The position numbers and the translations under genes are program-made. From Brevibacillus reuszeri (GTDB taxonomy: Bacteria; Bacillota; Bacilli; Brevibacillales; Brevibacillaceae): DNA of 64,000 nucleotides. The stretch lies in contig NZ_LGIQ01000005.1 of NCBI RefSeq assembly GCF_001187725.1, positions 1,075,712 to 1,139,711 of the forward strand. Direction: 5' to 3'. Below are positions 43,864 to 53,213 of this stretch, piece by piece. The notes under the pieces were generated by a model. It made no database searches. It was not told where the DNA came from and worked only from the letters and a program-made list of their open reading frames with translations. Position 1 is the first letter of the stretch, and each line of letters starts with the position of its first letter.

Positions 43864-44832
43864 GTGTCACATCCTGTCCTTCAAATTGAAAACCTGCAGA
43901 CACACTTTTTTACGGACCGCGGCCAAATCCCAGCCGTTGACGGTGTTTCGATCACGGTAAACAAAGGGGAAGTAGTTGGTATAGTAGGGGAATCCGGCTG
44001 TGGAAAAAGTGTTACCTCCCTCTCTGTAATGAAATTGGTGCCCAATCCTCCTGGAAAAATTGTCGGAGGCGCAATCAAGTTCAAAGGAGAAGACCTCGTA
44101 TCCGTGGATGAAAAACGGATGAGGGCCATACGCGGCAATGAAATCGCCATGATTTTTCAGGAACCGATGACATCGCTTAATCCGGTGTTTACGATAGGCG
44201 ATCAAATCGGTGAAGCGGTCCGATTACATACGAAAGCTAGCAAGAAGGAAGCGAAGCAACGAGCCGTTGAGATGCTAAAAAAAGTAGGGATTCCCAGAGC
44301 GGAGGCAATCGTGGATGAATACCCTCATCAGCTCTCGGGCGGGATGCGTCAGCGTGTCATGATTGCGATGGCGATGGCCTGTAACCCAGAGCTGTTGATC
44401 GCGGACGAGCCCACAACAGCACTCGATGTAACCATTCAAGCGCAAATTCTTGACCTGATGCGTCAGCTCAACCATGAAGCGCATACCGCCATTTTATTGA
44501 TTACGCACGATCTTGGTGTCGTAGCAGAGATGTGTGACCGTGTCGTAGTTATGTATGCGGGCAACGTGATTGAGGAAGGTAATGTTCGGAGTATTTTGAA
44601 AAATCCGAAACATCCGTATACAATCGGCCTGCTTCATTCGCTACCCAGGCTGGAAGAGTCACAGGAACGCCTGTATTCCATCCCAGGAAATGTACCGATT
44701 CCGGGCTCGCTTTCTGTCGGTTGTCGATTTGCGCCCAGGTGTGAACAGGTAACAGACAAGTGCCGCCAGGAGATGCCTGAGCTGACGGTCGTTGGGGAGA
44801 ATCATCGTTCCCGATGCTGGCTGGGCGAATAA
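43864..44832 (+). CDS. Dpp/Opp-type peptide ABC transporter ATPase (D subunit)
   Basis: 322 residues with Walker [11 protein letters not shown], signature LSGGMRQRV, Walker B LLIADEPTTALD and the Cys-containing oligopeptide C-terminal domain (GCRFAPRCEQ...), which in homologues can carry an iron-sulfur cluster. GTG 43864 has the best spacing from AGAGGTGA. First gene of a five-gene operon: two ATPases, binding protein, two permeases. Confidence 0.93.
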   Translation: MSHPVLQIENLQTHFFTDRGQIPAVDGVSITVNKGEVVGIVGESGCGKSVTSLSVMKLVPNPPGKIVGGAIKFKGEDLVSVDEKRMRAIRGNEIAMIFQEPMTSLNPVFTIGDQIGEAVRLHTKASKKEAKQRAVEMLKKVGIPRAEAIVDEYPHQLSGGMRQRVMIAMAMACNPELLIADEPTTALDVTIQAQILDLMRQLNHEAHTAILLITHDLGVVAEMCDRVVVMYAGNVIEEGNVRSILKNPKHPYTIGLLHSLPRLEESQERLYSIPGNVPIPGSLSVGCRFAPRCEQVTDKCRQEMPELTVVGENHRSRCWLGE

Positions 44833-44850
44833 CCCGAGAGGAGCATGCAG

Positions 44851-45822
44851 GTGACTGAAGAACTTCTTGTTGTAAAAAACTTAAAAAAATACTATCCCAT
44901 CACAGGCGGTGTTCTTGGAGGGGAGGTAGGTCTGGTTAAGGCCGTCGACGATGTGTCGTTTACCGTGAAGCGTGGAGAAACGTTGGGGCTGGTCGGTGAG
45001 AGTGGATGCGGAAAGTCCACGACAGGGCGCTCCTTGCTGCGATTGATCGAGCCCACTGAAGGCGAGGTTACCTTCGATGGAGTAAACGTCATGTCGCTCT
45101 CCGCAGATGAGATGCGCAAAATGCGTCGCGACATGCAAATCGTTTTCCAAGATCCGTTTGCTTCTCTAAATCCTCGTCACAATGTTGAGAAAATTCTGGA
45201 AGAACCATTGATCGTTCATCATATCGGAACGGCTGCCGAGCGTAAAAAACGGGTACAGGAAATGCTGGAGGTCGTTGGGTTGAGCAGCTATCACGCCAGA
45301 CGATATCCACACCAGTTCAGCGGAGGTCAAAGGCAGCGGGTTGGGATCGCACGTGCGCTTATGCTGAATCCGAAGCTGATCGTCGCGGATGAACCAGTTT
45401 CCGCACTCGATGTGTCTATCCAGTCCCAGGTGTTGAACCTGATGCAGGATTTGCAGAGGGAATTAGGTCTCACTTATTTATTCATCGCTCATGATTTGAG
45501 CGTAGTACGACACATCAGCGATCGAGTCGGTGTGATGTACCTGGGTAGAATCGTTGAGCTTAGCACGAGCAGTCAGTTATATAGTAATCCGCTTCATCCA
45601 TATACACAAGCGCTACTGTCAGCAGTACCTACTCCAGACCCTGATGCCGTCAGGGAACGAGTAATCCTCCAGGGTGATGTTCCAAGTCCTGCAAAACCTC
45701 CAAGTGGATGTACCTTCCATACGCGTTGTCCGCATGTGACCGATGAGTGCCGCAATGTTCGTCCAGCTTTCCAAGATGTAGGTGACGGCCATTTTGTTGC
45801 CTGCCATTTATACAAGGCATAG
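44851..45822 (+). CDS. Dpp/Opp-type peptide ABC transporter ATPase (F subunit)
   Basis: 323 residues: Walker [14 protein letters not shown], signature FSGGQRQRV, Walker [13 protein letters not shown], and the C-terminal oligopeptide/dipeptide domain with [17 protein letters not shown] 44851 is chosen since ATG 44845 touches the AGGAG site. Partner of the preceding ATPase. Confidence 0.93.
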   Translation: MTEELLVVKNLKKYYPITGGVLGGEVGLVKAVDDVSFTVKRGETLGLVGESGCGKSTTGRSLLRLIEPTEGEVTFDGVNVMSLSADEMRKMRRDMQIVFQDPFASLNPRHNVEKILEEPLIVHHIGTAAERKKRVQEMLEVVGLSSYHARRYPHQFSGGQRQRVGIARALMLNPKLIVADEPVSALDVSIQSQVLNLMQDLQRELGLTYLFIAHDLSVVRHISDRVGVMYLGRIVELSTSSQLYSNPLHPYTQALLSAVPTPDPDAVRERVILQGDVPSPAKPPSGCTFHTRCPHVTDECRNVRPAFQDVGDGHFVACHLYKA

Positions 45823-45934
45823 ACAGCCAAGCATGCCGAGCGATCTGGAAGCGCTTTAAAGGGGGGATGCGCGGGAGATTCTACTCTATCTACCATATGG
45901 TACTAGCTGTCATTTTAGAAGAGGGGGTTATTTC

Positions 45935-47602
45935 ATGAGGAAGAGAGTACTCTCCGGAGCCATGACCAGTCTGTTAGCATTGTCCATGCTGCTTGCTGGT
46001 TGCGGCGGAGCTCAAACAACAACACAGGCGCCGGCAGAACAACCAAAGACAGAAGCGCCGGCAACTACGCCAGCACCAGAACCGGCTAAAGCTGGACCGA
46101 AGCAGTTGATCATTGGTCGTGGCGGCGATACGGTTGGTCTGGACCCAATCGCACAGACAGACGGCGAATCCTTCAAGGTAACAGAAAACGTATTTGATAC
46201 GCTGGTCGGTTACGCAGAAGAGACGACTGAAGTCGTACCATCCCTTGCAGAAAAATGGGAGATCGCTCCGGATGGTTTGACGTATACGTTCCATTTGCGC
46301 AGCGGTATCAAATTCCACGATGGAACTGATTTCAATGCGGAAGCCGTTAAATGGAACTTCGAGCGTTGGAGCGACAAGAACCATCCGCAACACAACAAGG
46401 AAGGCTTTGAGTACTACAACGACATGTTCGGTGGCTACAAGGGCGACGAGACCCATGTCATCAAATCTGTTGAGGCTGTGGACGCACAGACTGTGAAATT
46501 TACGTTGAACCGTCCGTTGGCACCATTTATCCAAAACCTCGGCATGTCCTGCTTCGCGATTGCTTCTCCAAAAGCAGTACAAGAAGCGGGTCCTGAGAAA
46601 TTCAATGAAAAGCCTGTCGGTACTGGCCCATTCAAATTCGTAGAGTGGAAGCGTAACGACACGATCACATTGGAAAAGAACCCGGATTACTGGAATGCTG
46701 GCTTCCCGAAACTGGATAAGCTCGTATTCAAAGTGATTCCTGAGAACACGGCACGTTTGACTGCTCTGACTTCCGGAGAGATCGACATGATGGATGGTCT
46801 GAATCCAGACGATGCACAAACGGTCAAAGACAATAAAGATCTTCAACTCATTCTGCGTCCTTCCATGAACCTTGGCTTCGTTGGCTTCAACGTTGAGAAA
46901 AAGCCACTCGACAATCCAAAAGTTCGTGAAGCGCTAGCCTACGCAATCAACAAGCCAGCAATCATCGAAGCATTCTTCGCAGGTTTGGGTCAACCAGCAG
47001 TTAACCCAATGCCACCTTCCATTTGGGGACATAACAACGAAATCAAGGATCGTGAGTTCAGCATTGACAAAGCGAAGCAATTGCTGAGTGAAGCAGGCTT
47101 CCCGAACGGCTTCAAGATCAAGTTCTGGGCAATGCCAGTGGCTCGCCCATACATGCCAGATGGTGTGAAAATTGCGGAAGCGATTCAGCAAGACTTGAAA
47201 AAAATTGGCGTAGAAGCCGAGATCGTAACGATGGAATGGGCTACGTACCTCGAAAAAACCAAAAAAGGCGAGCAAGAAATGTTCATGCTCGGCTGGACTG
47301 GTGACAACGGAGACCCGGATAACTTCCTCGCAACCTTGCTTGACAAAAATAACATTGGCGGTAACAACCGTACACGTTGGGCAAATGAAGACGCGCACAA
47401 GCTGTTGATGGCTGCTCAGTCTGCAACCACAAAAGAAGAGCGTGAAAAGCTGTACTACCAGGTTCAAGAAATCATCTTCAAGGATGTGCCAATGGTACCA
47501 CTGGCTCACTCCACACCAGCTCTGGCTGCAAAAGCAAACATCATCAACTACAAGCCACATCCAAAAGGATCGGAAAGCCTGGAAAAAGTGGATTTCCAAT
47601 AA
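45935..47602 (+). CDS. Dpp/Opp-type peptide-binding lipoprotein
   Basis: 555 residues of SBP_bac_5 type with lipobox LLAGC, a Thr/Ala/Pro/Glu-rich tether, and family segments LTYTFHLRSGIKFHDGTDF and VGTGPFKFVEWKRND. It delivers peptides to the membrane subunits. GAGGGGG precedes ATG. A strong hairpin after its stop probably keeps it expressed above the permeases. Confidence 0.93.
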   Translation: MRKRVLSGAMTSLLALSMLLAGCGGAQTTTQAPAEQPKTEAPATTPAPEPAKAGPKQLIIGRGGDTVGLDPIAQTDGESFKVTENVFDTLVGYAEETTEVVPSLAEKWEIAPDGLTYTFHLRSGIKFHDGTDFNAEAVKWNFERWSDKNHPQHNKEGFEYYNDMFGGYKGDETHVIKSVEAVDAQTVKFTLNRPLAPFIQNLGMSCFAIASPKAVQEAGPEKFNEKPVGTGPFKFVEWKRNDTITLEKNPDYWNAGFPKLDKLVFKVIPENTARLTALTSGEIDMMDGLNPDDAQTVKDNKDLQLILRPSMNLGFVGFNVEKKPLDNPKVREALAYAINKPAIIEAFFAGLGQPAVNPMPPSIWGHNNEIKDREFSIDKAKQLLSEAGFPNGFKIKFWAMPVARPYMPDGVKIAEAIQQDLKKIGVEAEIVTMEWATYLEKTKKGEQEMFMLGWTGDNGDPDNFLATLLDKNNIGGNNRTRWANEDAHKLLMAAQSATTKEEREKLYYQVQEIIFKDVPMVPLAHSTPALAAKANIINYKPHPKGSESLEKVDFQ

Positions 47603-47631
47603 GAAGTTTGATGTAGCGAATCAGGTTTGGA

Positions 47632-47662
47632 GGGTAAGAGGAGAAATTCCCTCTTCTTACCC
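47632..47662 (+). promoter_or_regulatory. Intra-operon hairpin after the binding-protein gene
   Basis: GGGTAAGA pairs with TCTTACCC around an inner GAG/CTC stem, followed by TTCTTTCATT. Likely a partial terminator or 3' stabiliser. Confidence 0.6.
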
Positions 47663-47715
47663 TTCTTTCATTCACCCAGCACTTATTTTTTCGCAAGGAA
47701 AGCGAGGAGATGGCA

Positions 47716-48720
47716 TTGCTATCCTACAGCATCCGAAGAGTTCTTATGCTCATCCCCGTTCTACTGGGCATGTCCATCGTCGTATTTTCCATCATCCGTG
47801 CGATTCCTGGCGATCCGGCCCTGACGATTTTGGGAGAAAAAGCTAGTCCCAAGGCAATTGAAGACTTACGTGAAGTACTCGGCTTGAACAATCCGTGGTA
47901 TATCCAATATTTTGACTATCTCAAGCAAATCATTACGGGCGATTTGGGAGTGTCTCTGCACTCCGGTGCAAGTATTACACAGGAAATCGGTCCTTATTTG
48001 GCGGCGACGACAGAACTGACAATCGTCAGCATGTTGTTCGCGGTAATCATCGGAGTAAATGCGGGCATTCTCTCCGCTTGGAAACAAAACTCCTGGTTTG
48101 ACTACTGTGCGATGTTGATCGCCTTGATAGGTGTATCCATGCCAATTTTCTGGCTGGGTCTGATGGAGCAATGGTTCTTTGCGCAAGAATTGAAATGGCT
48201 GCCATCAGTTGGTCGTGACAATTCGCGTAATCCTGTGGAGGCAATTACGCAGTTTTATATACTGGATACGTTAGTCGCGGGGCAATGGGATCAGCTGTGG
48301 GAAGTAATCAAACACTTGATTCTGCCGGGCATCGCACTGGGTACGATCCCAATGGCGATCATTGCACGGATTACACGTTCCAGCATGCTCGAGGTCATGC
48401 GTGCGGACTACGTACGTACAGCACGTGCAAAAGGCTTAGCACAATTTTGGGTGGTGTACAAGCATGCTCTGAAAAATGCATTGATTCCTGTCTTGACCGT
48501 TATTGGCTTACAAACGGGCTTGCTATTGGGAGGTGCCGTGTTGACCGAAACCATTTTCGGCTGGCCGGGAGTTGGTCGCTACATTTTCACAGCGATTGGG
48601 AATCGTGATTATCCCGTCATTCAGTCGGGAATTCTCGTCATCGCTGCCATTTTTGTGCTCATCAATCTGGTAGTCGACCTTTTGTATGCCTATGTAGATC
48701 CGCGAATCAAATACCGCTAA
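47716..48720 (+). CDS. Dpp/Opp-type permease (B subunit)
   Basis: 334 residues, six membrane helices, with the binding-protein-dependent transport signature around EVMRADYVRTARAKGLA. TTG 47716 is preferred to ATG 47710 because AGGAG ends at the ATG; it also gives the usual family opening (LLSYSIRRVL). Confidence 0.9.
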   Translation: MLSYSIRRVLMLIPVLLGMSIVVFSIIRAIPGDPALTILGEKASPKAIEDLREVLGLNNPWYIQYFDYLKQIITGDLGVSLHSGASITQEIGPYLAATTELTIVSMLFAVIIGVNAGILSAWKQNSWFDYCAMLIALIGVSMPIFWLGLMEQWFFAQELKWLPSVGRDNSRNPVEAITQFYILDTLVAGQWDQLWEVIKHLILPGIALGTIPMAIIARITRSSMLEVMRADYVRTARAKGLAQFWVVYKHALKNALIPVLTVIGLQTGLLLGGAVLTETIFGWPGVGRYIFTAIGNRDYPVIQSGILVIAAIFVLINLVVDLLYAYVDPRIKYR

Positions 48721-48735
48721 GGAGGTGGAGGAGAC

Positions 48736-49629
48736 ATGGCAGAAACCCAAGTACAGACCTTACCTTTACAAGTAAAAGAAGAACAAGTAATCTCTCCTTG
48801 GCGGGAAGCATGGAGAACGCTGCGAAAAAATAAGCTAGCCATGGTTGGACTGGGGATTATCATCTTTTTCGTTGTCATCGCAGTATTAGCCCCGGCAATC
48901 GCTCCTTATCCATACGATGAGGGTGAGCTGGTAATGAAAAACAAGCCACCTTCAGAGGAACACTGGTTTGGTACTGATTATAATGGGCGTGACGTATTGA
49001 GCCGGGTTGTTTACGGTGCGAGAATCTCTTTGTGGGTAGGTACCTTTTCCGTTATCGGTTCAGTAGTAGCAGGTACGATTCTTGGTCTTTTAGCTGGATA
49101 TTACGGCAGATGGATCGACATGATCATTTCACGTGTCTTTGATATTATGCTGGCATTCCCAAGTATCCTGCTTGCGATTGCGATCGTTGCAATTTTGGGA
49201 CCTTCCCTGCAAAATGCGCTGTTAGCGATTGCGATCATTAATATCCCGACCTTTGGGCGATTGGTTCGGTCGCGTGTACTCAGTTTGAAAGAGGAAGAAT
49301 TTATCGTGGCTGCACGGGCGATTGGTATGAAGGATTCGCGTATCTTGATGCAGCACATTTTGCCTAATAGCCTGGCTCCAATTATCGTTACAGGTACGAT
49401 GGGAATTGCGACAGCTATTATTGAGGCAGCGGCGCTTGGGTTTTTGGGGCTGGGTGCTCAAGCTCCTGAACCAGAATGGGGGAAAATGCTCTCCGATTCG
49501 CGGCAGTACATTCAAAAAGCTCCGTGGACGGTTATTTTTCCGGGTCTGTCCATTATGCTGACGGTACTCGGCTTTAACCTAATCGGTGATGGACTGCGGG
49601 ATGCGCTTGATCCACGCATGAAAAATTAA
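48736..49629 (+). CDS. Dpp/Opp-type permease (C subunit)
   Basis: 297 residues with an N-terminal cytoplasmic segment, six helices and the EAA-like loop (EEEFIVAARAIGMKDSRIL). The GTDYNGRDVLSRVVYGARISL segment is typical. AAGGAGGTGG precedes ATG. Last gene of the operon, ending in a terminator. Confidence 0.93.
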   Translation: MAETQVQTLPLQVKEEQVISPWREAWRTLRKNKLAMVGLGIIIFFVVIAVLAPAIAPYPYDEGELVMKNKPPSEEHWFGTDYNGRDVLSRVVYGARISLWVGTFSVIGSVVAGTILGLLAGYYGRWIDMIISRVFDIMLAFPSILLAIAIVAILGPSLQNALLAIAIINIPTFGRLVRSRVLSLKEEEFIVAARAIGMKDSRILMQHILPNSLAPIIVTGTMGIATAIIEAAALGFLGLGAQAPEPEWGKMLSDSRQYIQKAPWTVIFPGLSIMLTVLGFNLIGDGLRDALDPRMKN

Positions 49630-49638
49630 GGGAACCTC

Positions 49639-49678
49639 AAAAAGACAGAAGGGCATCGGCTCTCCTGTCTTTTTTGTT
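49639..49678 (+). terminator. Terminator of the peptide-transporter operon
   Basis: AAAGACAG/CTGTCTTT stem then TTTTGTTTT. Confidence 0.82.
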
Positions 49679-49679
49679 T

Positions 49680-50444
49680 TCAATGCATGAAATCGCGACA
49701 TAGCTGGTTAAAGACGGGTGCGGCACGAGTGACGACCTGATGATGGGCATGGGGAACCATAACGAAACTGGCCATAGGCAACTGCTTCTGCAATAGCTGA
49801 GCATATGGCTGCATTTGGGTGTCTTCTTTGCCGTATACGAGCAGCACTGGCTTTCCTAGCTCGTTCAAGCGTTTCGTACAGCTGTAACGATGACCAGCGG
49901 TATACAGCGAGGTAAGACAGCCGGCATCTGTTCGGCTAGCATGTGCGACCCATTTGGCTTGCATATCCGGGTCGGCAAGATGTGACGATGCGATGGAACG
50001 CGCCAGGAGAGGGACTCCATGAAGCCAGGACATTGTCTGTGCCATGTAGAAGCGAGCGTGCAAATAGAAATCCTTTACTTCAGAAAAAGCACTGACCAGA
50101 ATGACTCCTTTTACTTTCTCAGGAAAACGTAAAGAGTATTCCAAGGCGATGGAAGCTCCCTGGGAATAACCCATTATGTAAGCTTCAGCAAGATTTAGCT
50201 TTTGCATGAGTTGATTGAGGTATTCTGCAAGATCGTCGATCGAAAACCGCCCGCCAAATGAGGAGCTATCTCCATGCCCTGGCAAGTCAGGCACGATGAG
50301 CTGATAAGAATCGGAGAGAGCGTACTGATAGCAGAAATTGATAGAGCCGATGCAAGGGGCGTGAATGCACAAGACGGGAGTACCTTGGCCAGAGATGGAG
50401 CATGCGACGTGTTCATTGTTTAGCTGTACCATAACTTGTTCCAC
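49680..50444 (-). CDS. Alpha/beta hydrolase
   Basis: 254 residues with the nucleophile elbow GYSQGAS, a DLPGHGDSS oxyanion-side segment and late Asp/His (KEDTQM, HAHHQV). GTG 50444 follows GAGGTG with a slightly long spacing. Substrate unknown. Convergent with the peptide transporter and divergent from the peptidase gene. Confidence 0.85.
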   Translation of the reverse strand: MEQVMVQLNNEHVACSISGQGTPVLCIHAPCIGSINFCYQYALSDSYQLIVPDLPGHGDSSSFGGRFSIDDLAEYLNQLMQKLNLAEAYIMGYSQGASIALEYSLRFPEKVKGVILVSAFSEVKDFYLHARFYMAQTMSWLHGVPLLARSIASSHLADPDMQAKWVAHASRTDAGCLTSLYTAGHRYSCTKRLNELGKPVLLVYGKEDTQMQPYAQLLQKQLPMASFVMVPHAHHQVVTRAAPVFNQLCRDFMH

Positions 50445-50570
50445 AGTTTATATTCACCTCTTTCATAGGTTGTCCCGGACATGGCAAAATTTTTAATAGA
50501 ACCCTTCTTTTTTTGATGAGGAAATGTTATCCTCGCAATAGAATATTAGGCGAAAGCAAGGTGACGTAGG

Positions 50571-51671
50571 GTGACAAAAGTATTTCAAGAGCGCATTTCG
50601 AAGCTTCATGATTTTCTAACAAAACAAGAGCTAGACGCGGTGCTAATCACCTCTCCCAAGCATGTATATTATTTGACAGGCTTCTTTACAGATCCACATG
50701 AGCGCTTTTTGGGTTTGGTCATTCCAGCACAAGGCGAACCATCGGTGATTGTCCCTGCACTTGATCGTCAGGCAGCTGCGGAGGCATCCTCCGTCCAATC
50801 GATTTACACACATACAGACACACAAAATCCATACGATGTTTTAAAGCAAGCACTGCCAAGTGGTTTGACAAAGCTCGGTATCGAAAAAAGCCATATGACA
50901 GTAGAACGATTTGAAGCCATGGGGCAAGTTATCGCGGCTTCCAGCTTCGTAGATGTAGAAGAGCCGCTTCGGGAAATGCGTTTGATCAAATCTGCGGATG
51001 AAGTCGCGCGTTTGAAGCATGCTGTAGTGCTTATTGAAAACGCACTCACAGAAACGCTGAAAACAGTGAAGATCGGCATGACAGAGATGGAAATCGTAGC
51101 CGACCTGGAATACCAGATGAAGCGCGTAGGTGCAGAGGGTCCTTCCTTCTCTACGATGGTTTTGGCTGGAGAAAAATCCGCTTTGCCACATGGAACGCCA
51201 GGAACCCGCCAGGTTCAAGCTGGAGATTTGCTCTTGTTTGATATTGGGGTAGAAGCAGATGGATACGTCTCTGATATTACTCGCACGTTTGCAGTTGGAG
51301 AAATCAGCGCGCAGCTTCGGGAAATTTATGAAACGGTATTGGCAGCGAATGAAGCAGCGATTGCTGAGGTTCGCCCTGGTGTGACGTTTGCTCATCTCGA
51401 CAAGACTGCCCGTAATATCATCGCTGAAAAAGGCTATGGCGAGTACTTCATGCACCGTTTGGGACATGGCCTCGGTATGGATGTTCATGAATATCCTTCC
51501 GTCCACGATCAAAATGAAGAGACACTCCGCCCGGGAATGGTCTTTACGATTGAGCCGGGAATTTATGTGCCTGGTGTAGGTGGCGTCCGTATCGAAGACG
51601 ATGTGGTAGTAACCGAGACGGGCGTAGAAGTGCTGTCCAGCTTCCCGAAAAAACTGACTGTGATTGGCTAA
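50571..51671 (+). CDS. Xaa-Pro dipeptidase/aminopeptidase (M24B)
   Basis: 366 residues: N-terminal creatinase domain, C-terminal pita-bread domain. Metal ligands are visible in order: LLFDIGV, YVSDITRTF, RLGHGLGMDVHE, TIEPGIY and RIEDDVV. It cleaves peptides with proline at the second position. GTG 50571 is the likely start. The nearby peptide transporter suggests use of imported peptides. Confidence 0.92.
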   Translation: MTKVFQERISKLHDFLTKQELDAVLITSPKHVYYLTGFFTDPHERFLGLVIPAQGEPSVIVPALDRQAAAEASSVQSIYTHTDTQNPYDVLKQALPSGLTKLGIEKSHMTVERFEAMGQVIAASSFVDVEEPLREMRLIKSADEVARLKHAVVLIENALTETLKTVKIGMTEMEIVADLEYQMKRVGAEGPSFSTMVLAGEKSALPHGTPGTRQVQAGDLLLFDIGVEADGYVSDITRTFAVGEISAQLREIYETVLAANEAAIAEVRPGVTFAHLDKTARNIIAEKGYGEYFMHRLGHGLGMDVHEYPSVHDQNEETLRPGMVFTIEPGIYVPGVGGVRIEDDVVVTETGVEVLSSFPKKLTVIG

Positions 51672-51699
51672 TTTTACGCAATGAATAATTTCATAAGCA

Positions 51700-52020
51700 T
51701 TTCATGGTGCTGATTAGACGTAACCAAACGTCCCTCAGCTTAAAAGGGAAGACCGGTGAAAAGCCGGCGCGGTCCCGCCACTGTAACGAGGAGTGCCTAG
51801 CAAAAATCCACTGTTCTGCTTAGTAGGAACGGGAAGGGAGCTAAGGTGTGATGATCCGTAAGCCAGGAGACCTGCCATGAAATCATATACAATCGACCCA
51901 CGAGGATGGGGCAGATGTGGTAGGCAGAAGCTTAGAAGCAGGCATGAATAAAGCCAGTTCTATAGCTGTGTCCACGTTTGTCATACACCTCCCGATTGAA
52001 AATAAGGGGGGTGTTTTTTT
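51700..52020 (+). ncRNA. Cobalamin riboswitch with intrinsic terminator
   Basis: The conserved core CCGGTGAAAAGCCGG and GCGGTCCCGCCACTGTAA lies at about 51752-51787, and the B12 box AGCCAGGAGACCTGCC at 51861-51876. A terminator hairpin (ACACCTCCC/GGGGGGTGT then TTTTTTT) follows at 51985-52020. It should shut transcription of the corrinoid-type uptake operon when adenosyl- or other cobalamins are plentiful. Confidence 0.95.
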
Positions 52021-52050
52021 GTGTGGAAAGGGAGGCAGGGAGAAAAAGCA

Positions 52051-52079
52051 TTGCCAAAGTGTTGACGTGCAAGTATAGT
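52051..52079 (+). promoter_or_regulatory. Second promoter, downstream of the riboswitch
   Basis: TTGCCA at 52051, 17-bp spacer, TATAGT at 52074-52079. It lies beyond the riboswitch terminator, so transcripts from here escape B12 control. Confidence 0.6.
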
Positions 52080-52096
52080 GATATAGATCAATAAAA

Positions 52097-52109
52097 CGTA
52101 ATGATTACG
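52097..52109. promoter_or_regulatory. Zur-type operator
   Basis: CGTAATGATTACG is a perfect palindrome and matches the Bacillus Zur core CGTAATNATTACG, with A/T-rich flanks AAA and ATTT as in known sites. It begins about 11 bases after the expected start of the second promoter, a repressing position. It differs from Fur (TGATAAT) and PerR (TTATAAT) cores. Confidence 0.7.
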
Positions 52110-52163
52110 ATTTATTCAATATGCAGCTCTTGACCTTGAAATGAAGAAGAGGGGTAATCAAAC

Positions 52164-53192
52164 ATGAAAAGAATTTTCGGAGGATTTTGGATCGCAACAA
52201 TCATGGCGGTTATGCTAATCGTTTCCGCTTGTGGTTCCGCTGCACCAAATAACACTGATTCAAAGACCGGAGCAGAGCAGACAGCAAAGCCGGATGCGAC
52301 AAAGACTGAGCAGCCAGCAGATAATAAACCAGTAACGATTACGACAAACGGAATTGAAATGACCTATCCGGAAGCACCAAAGCGTGCTGTTTCTTTGAAC
52401 CAACACGTAACCGAAATCATGCTTGCACTGGGGCTTGCAGATAAAATGGTAGGAACAGCGTATCTGGACGATCAGATATTGCCTGAGCTCAAGGAAGCAT
52501 ACGACAAGGTGCCAGTTTTGTCCGATAAATATCCAAATAAAGAAGTGCTGATGGCAGCAAACCCTGACTTTGTCTATTCTGGCTGGAAAAGCGGCTTTGG
52601 TGATAAAGGTGTAGGGTCTATGGAGGACTTGGAAAAGGCAGGAATCAAATCATACCTGCAAGAGTCTTCCAATAAGCCAGGCCCAACCGTAGATGATGTA
52701 TTCGCAGATATTCAGAACATCGGTAAGATTTTCCGTGTCGAGGATAAAGCAAATGAAGTGATTGGGAAAATGAAGCAAGAAATGGATCAAACCGTGAGCA
52801 AGCTCGGCAATGTGGACAAGCCGCTCCAAGTTTTTGTGTATGACAGTGGAGAAGACAATCCATTCACAGCAGCAAACAATTACATGACGTCGTTGATTAA
52901 AATGGCTGGTGGTAAAAACGTATTTGATGATATTCAAAAGGGTTGGGCTGAAGTGAGCTGGGAAGAGGTTGTCAATCGCAAGCCAGATGTGATTGTGGTT
53001 GTGGATTACGGCGATAAAACGGTCGATCAGAAAAAGAATCTGTTGCTGACCAAGCGTGAGCTGGCTGATATTCCGGCGATTCAAAATAAACGATTGATCA
53101 TATTGCCACTATCCGCAGCATCAGAGGGTGTTCGTGCACCTATCGCTTTGAAAATCCTGGCAGAAGGATTCTACCCGGACAAATTCAAGTAA
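52164..53192 (+). CDS. Corrinoid/iron-chelate type substrate-binding lipoprotein (BtuF/FecB-like)
   Basis: 342 residues; lipobox LIVSAC and a Thr/Ala/Lys-rich tether, then a periplasmic-binding fold of the FecB/BtuF type (PKRAVSLNQHVTEIMLALGL, NPDFVYSGW, KPDVIVVVDYG). The riboswitch makes cobalamin or a precursor the likely ligand; the Zur box leaves open a zinc-linked ligand or role. AGAGGGG precedes ATG. First of four genes. Confidence 0.88.
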   Translation: MKRIFGGFWIATIMAVMLIVSACGSAAPNNTDSKTGAEQTAKPDATKTEQPADNKPVTITTNGIEMTYPEAPKRAVSLNQHVTEIMLALGLADKMVGTAYLDDQILPELKEAYDKVPVLSDKYPNKEVLMAANPDFVYSGWKSGFGDKGVGSMEDLEKAGIKSYLQESSNKPGPTVDDVFADIQNIGKIFRVEDKANEVIGKMKQEMDQTVSKLGNVDKPLQVFVYDSGEDNPFTAANNYMTSLIKMAGGKNVFDDIQKGWAEVSWEEVVNRKPDVIVVVDYGDKTVDQKKNLLLTKRELADIPAIQNKRLIILPLSAASEGVRAPIALKILAEGFYPDKFK

Positions 53193-53213
53193 AGAAGTCT
53201 TCATGAGGAGGGA

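Noticed and set aside
52085..52115. Reading the palindrome at 52097-52109 as a Fur or PerR box
   Set aside because: The core is CGTAAT/ATTACG, which matches Zur; Fur and PerR cores need GATAAT or TATAAT-type arms.
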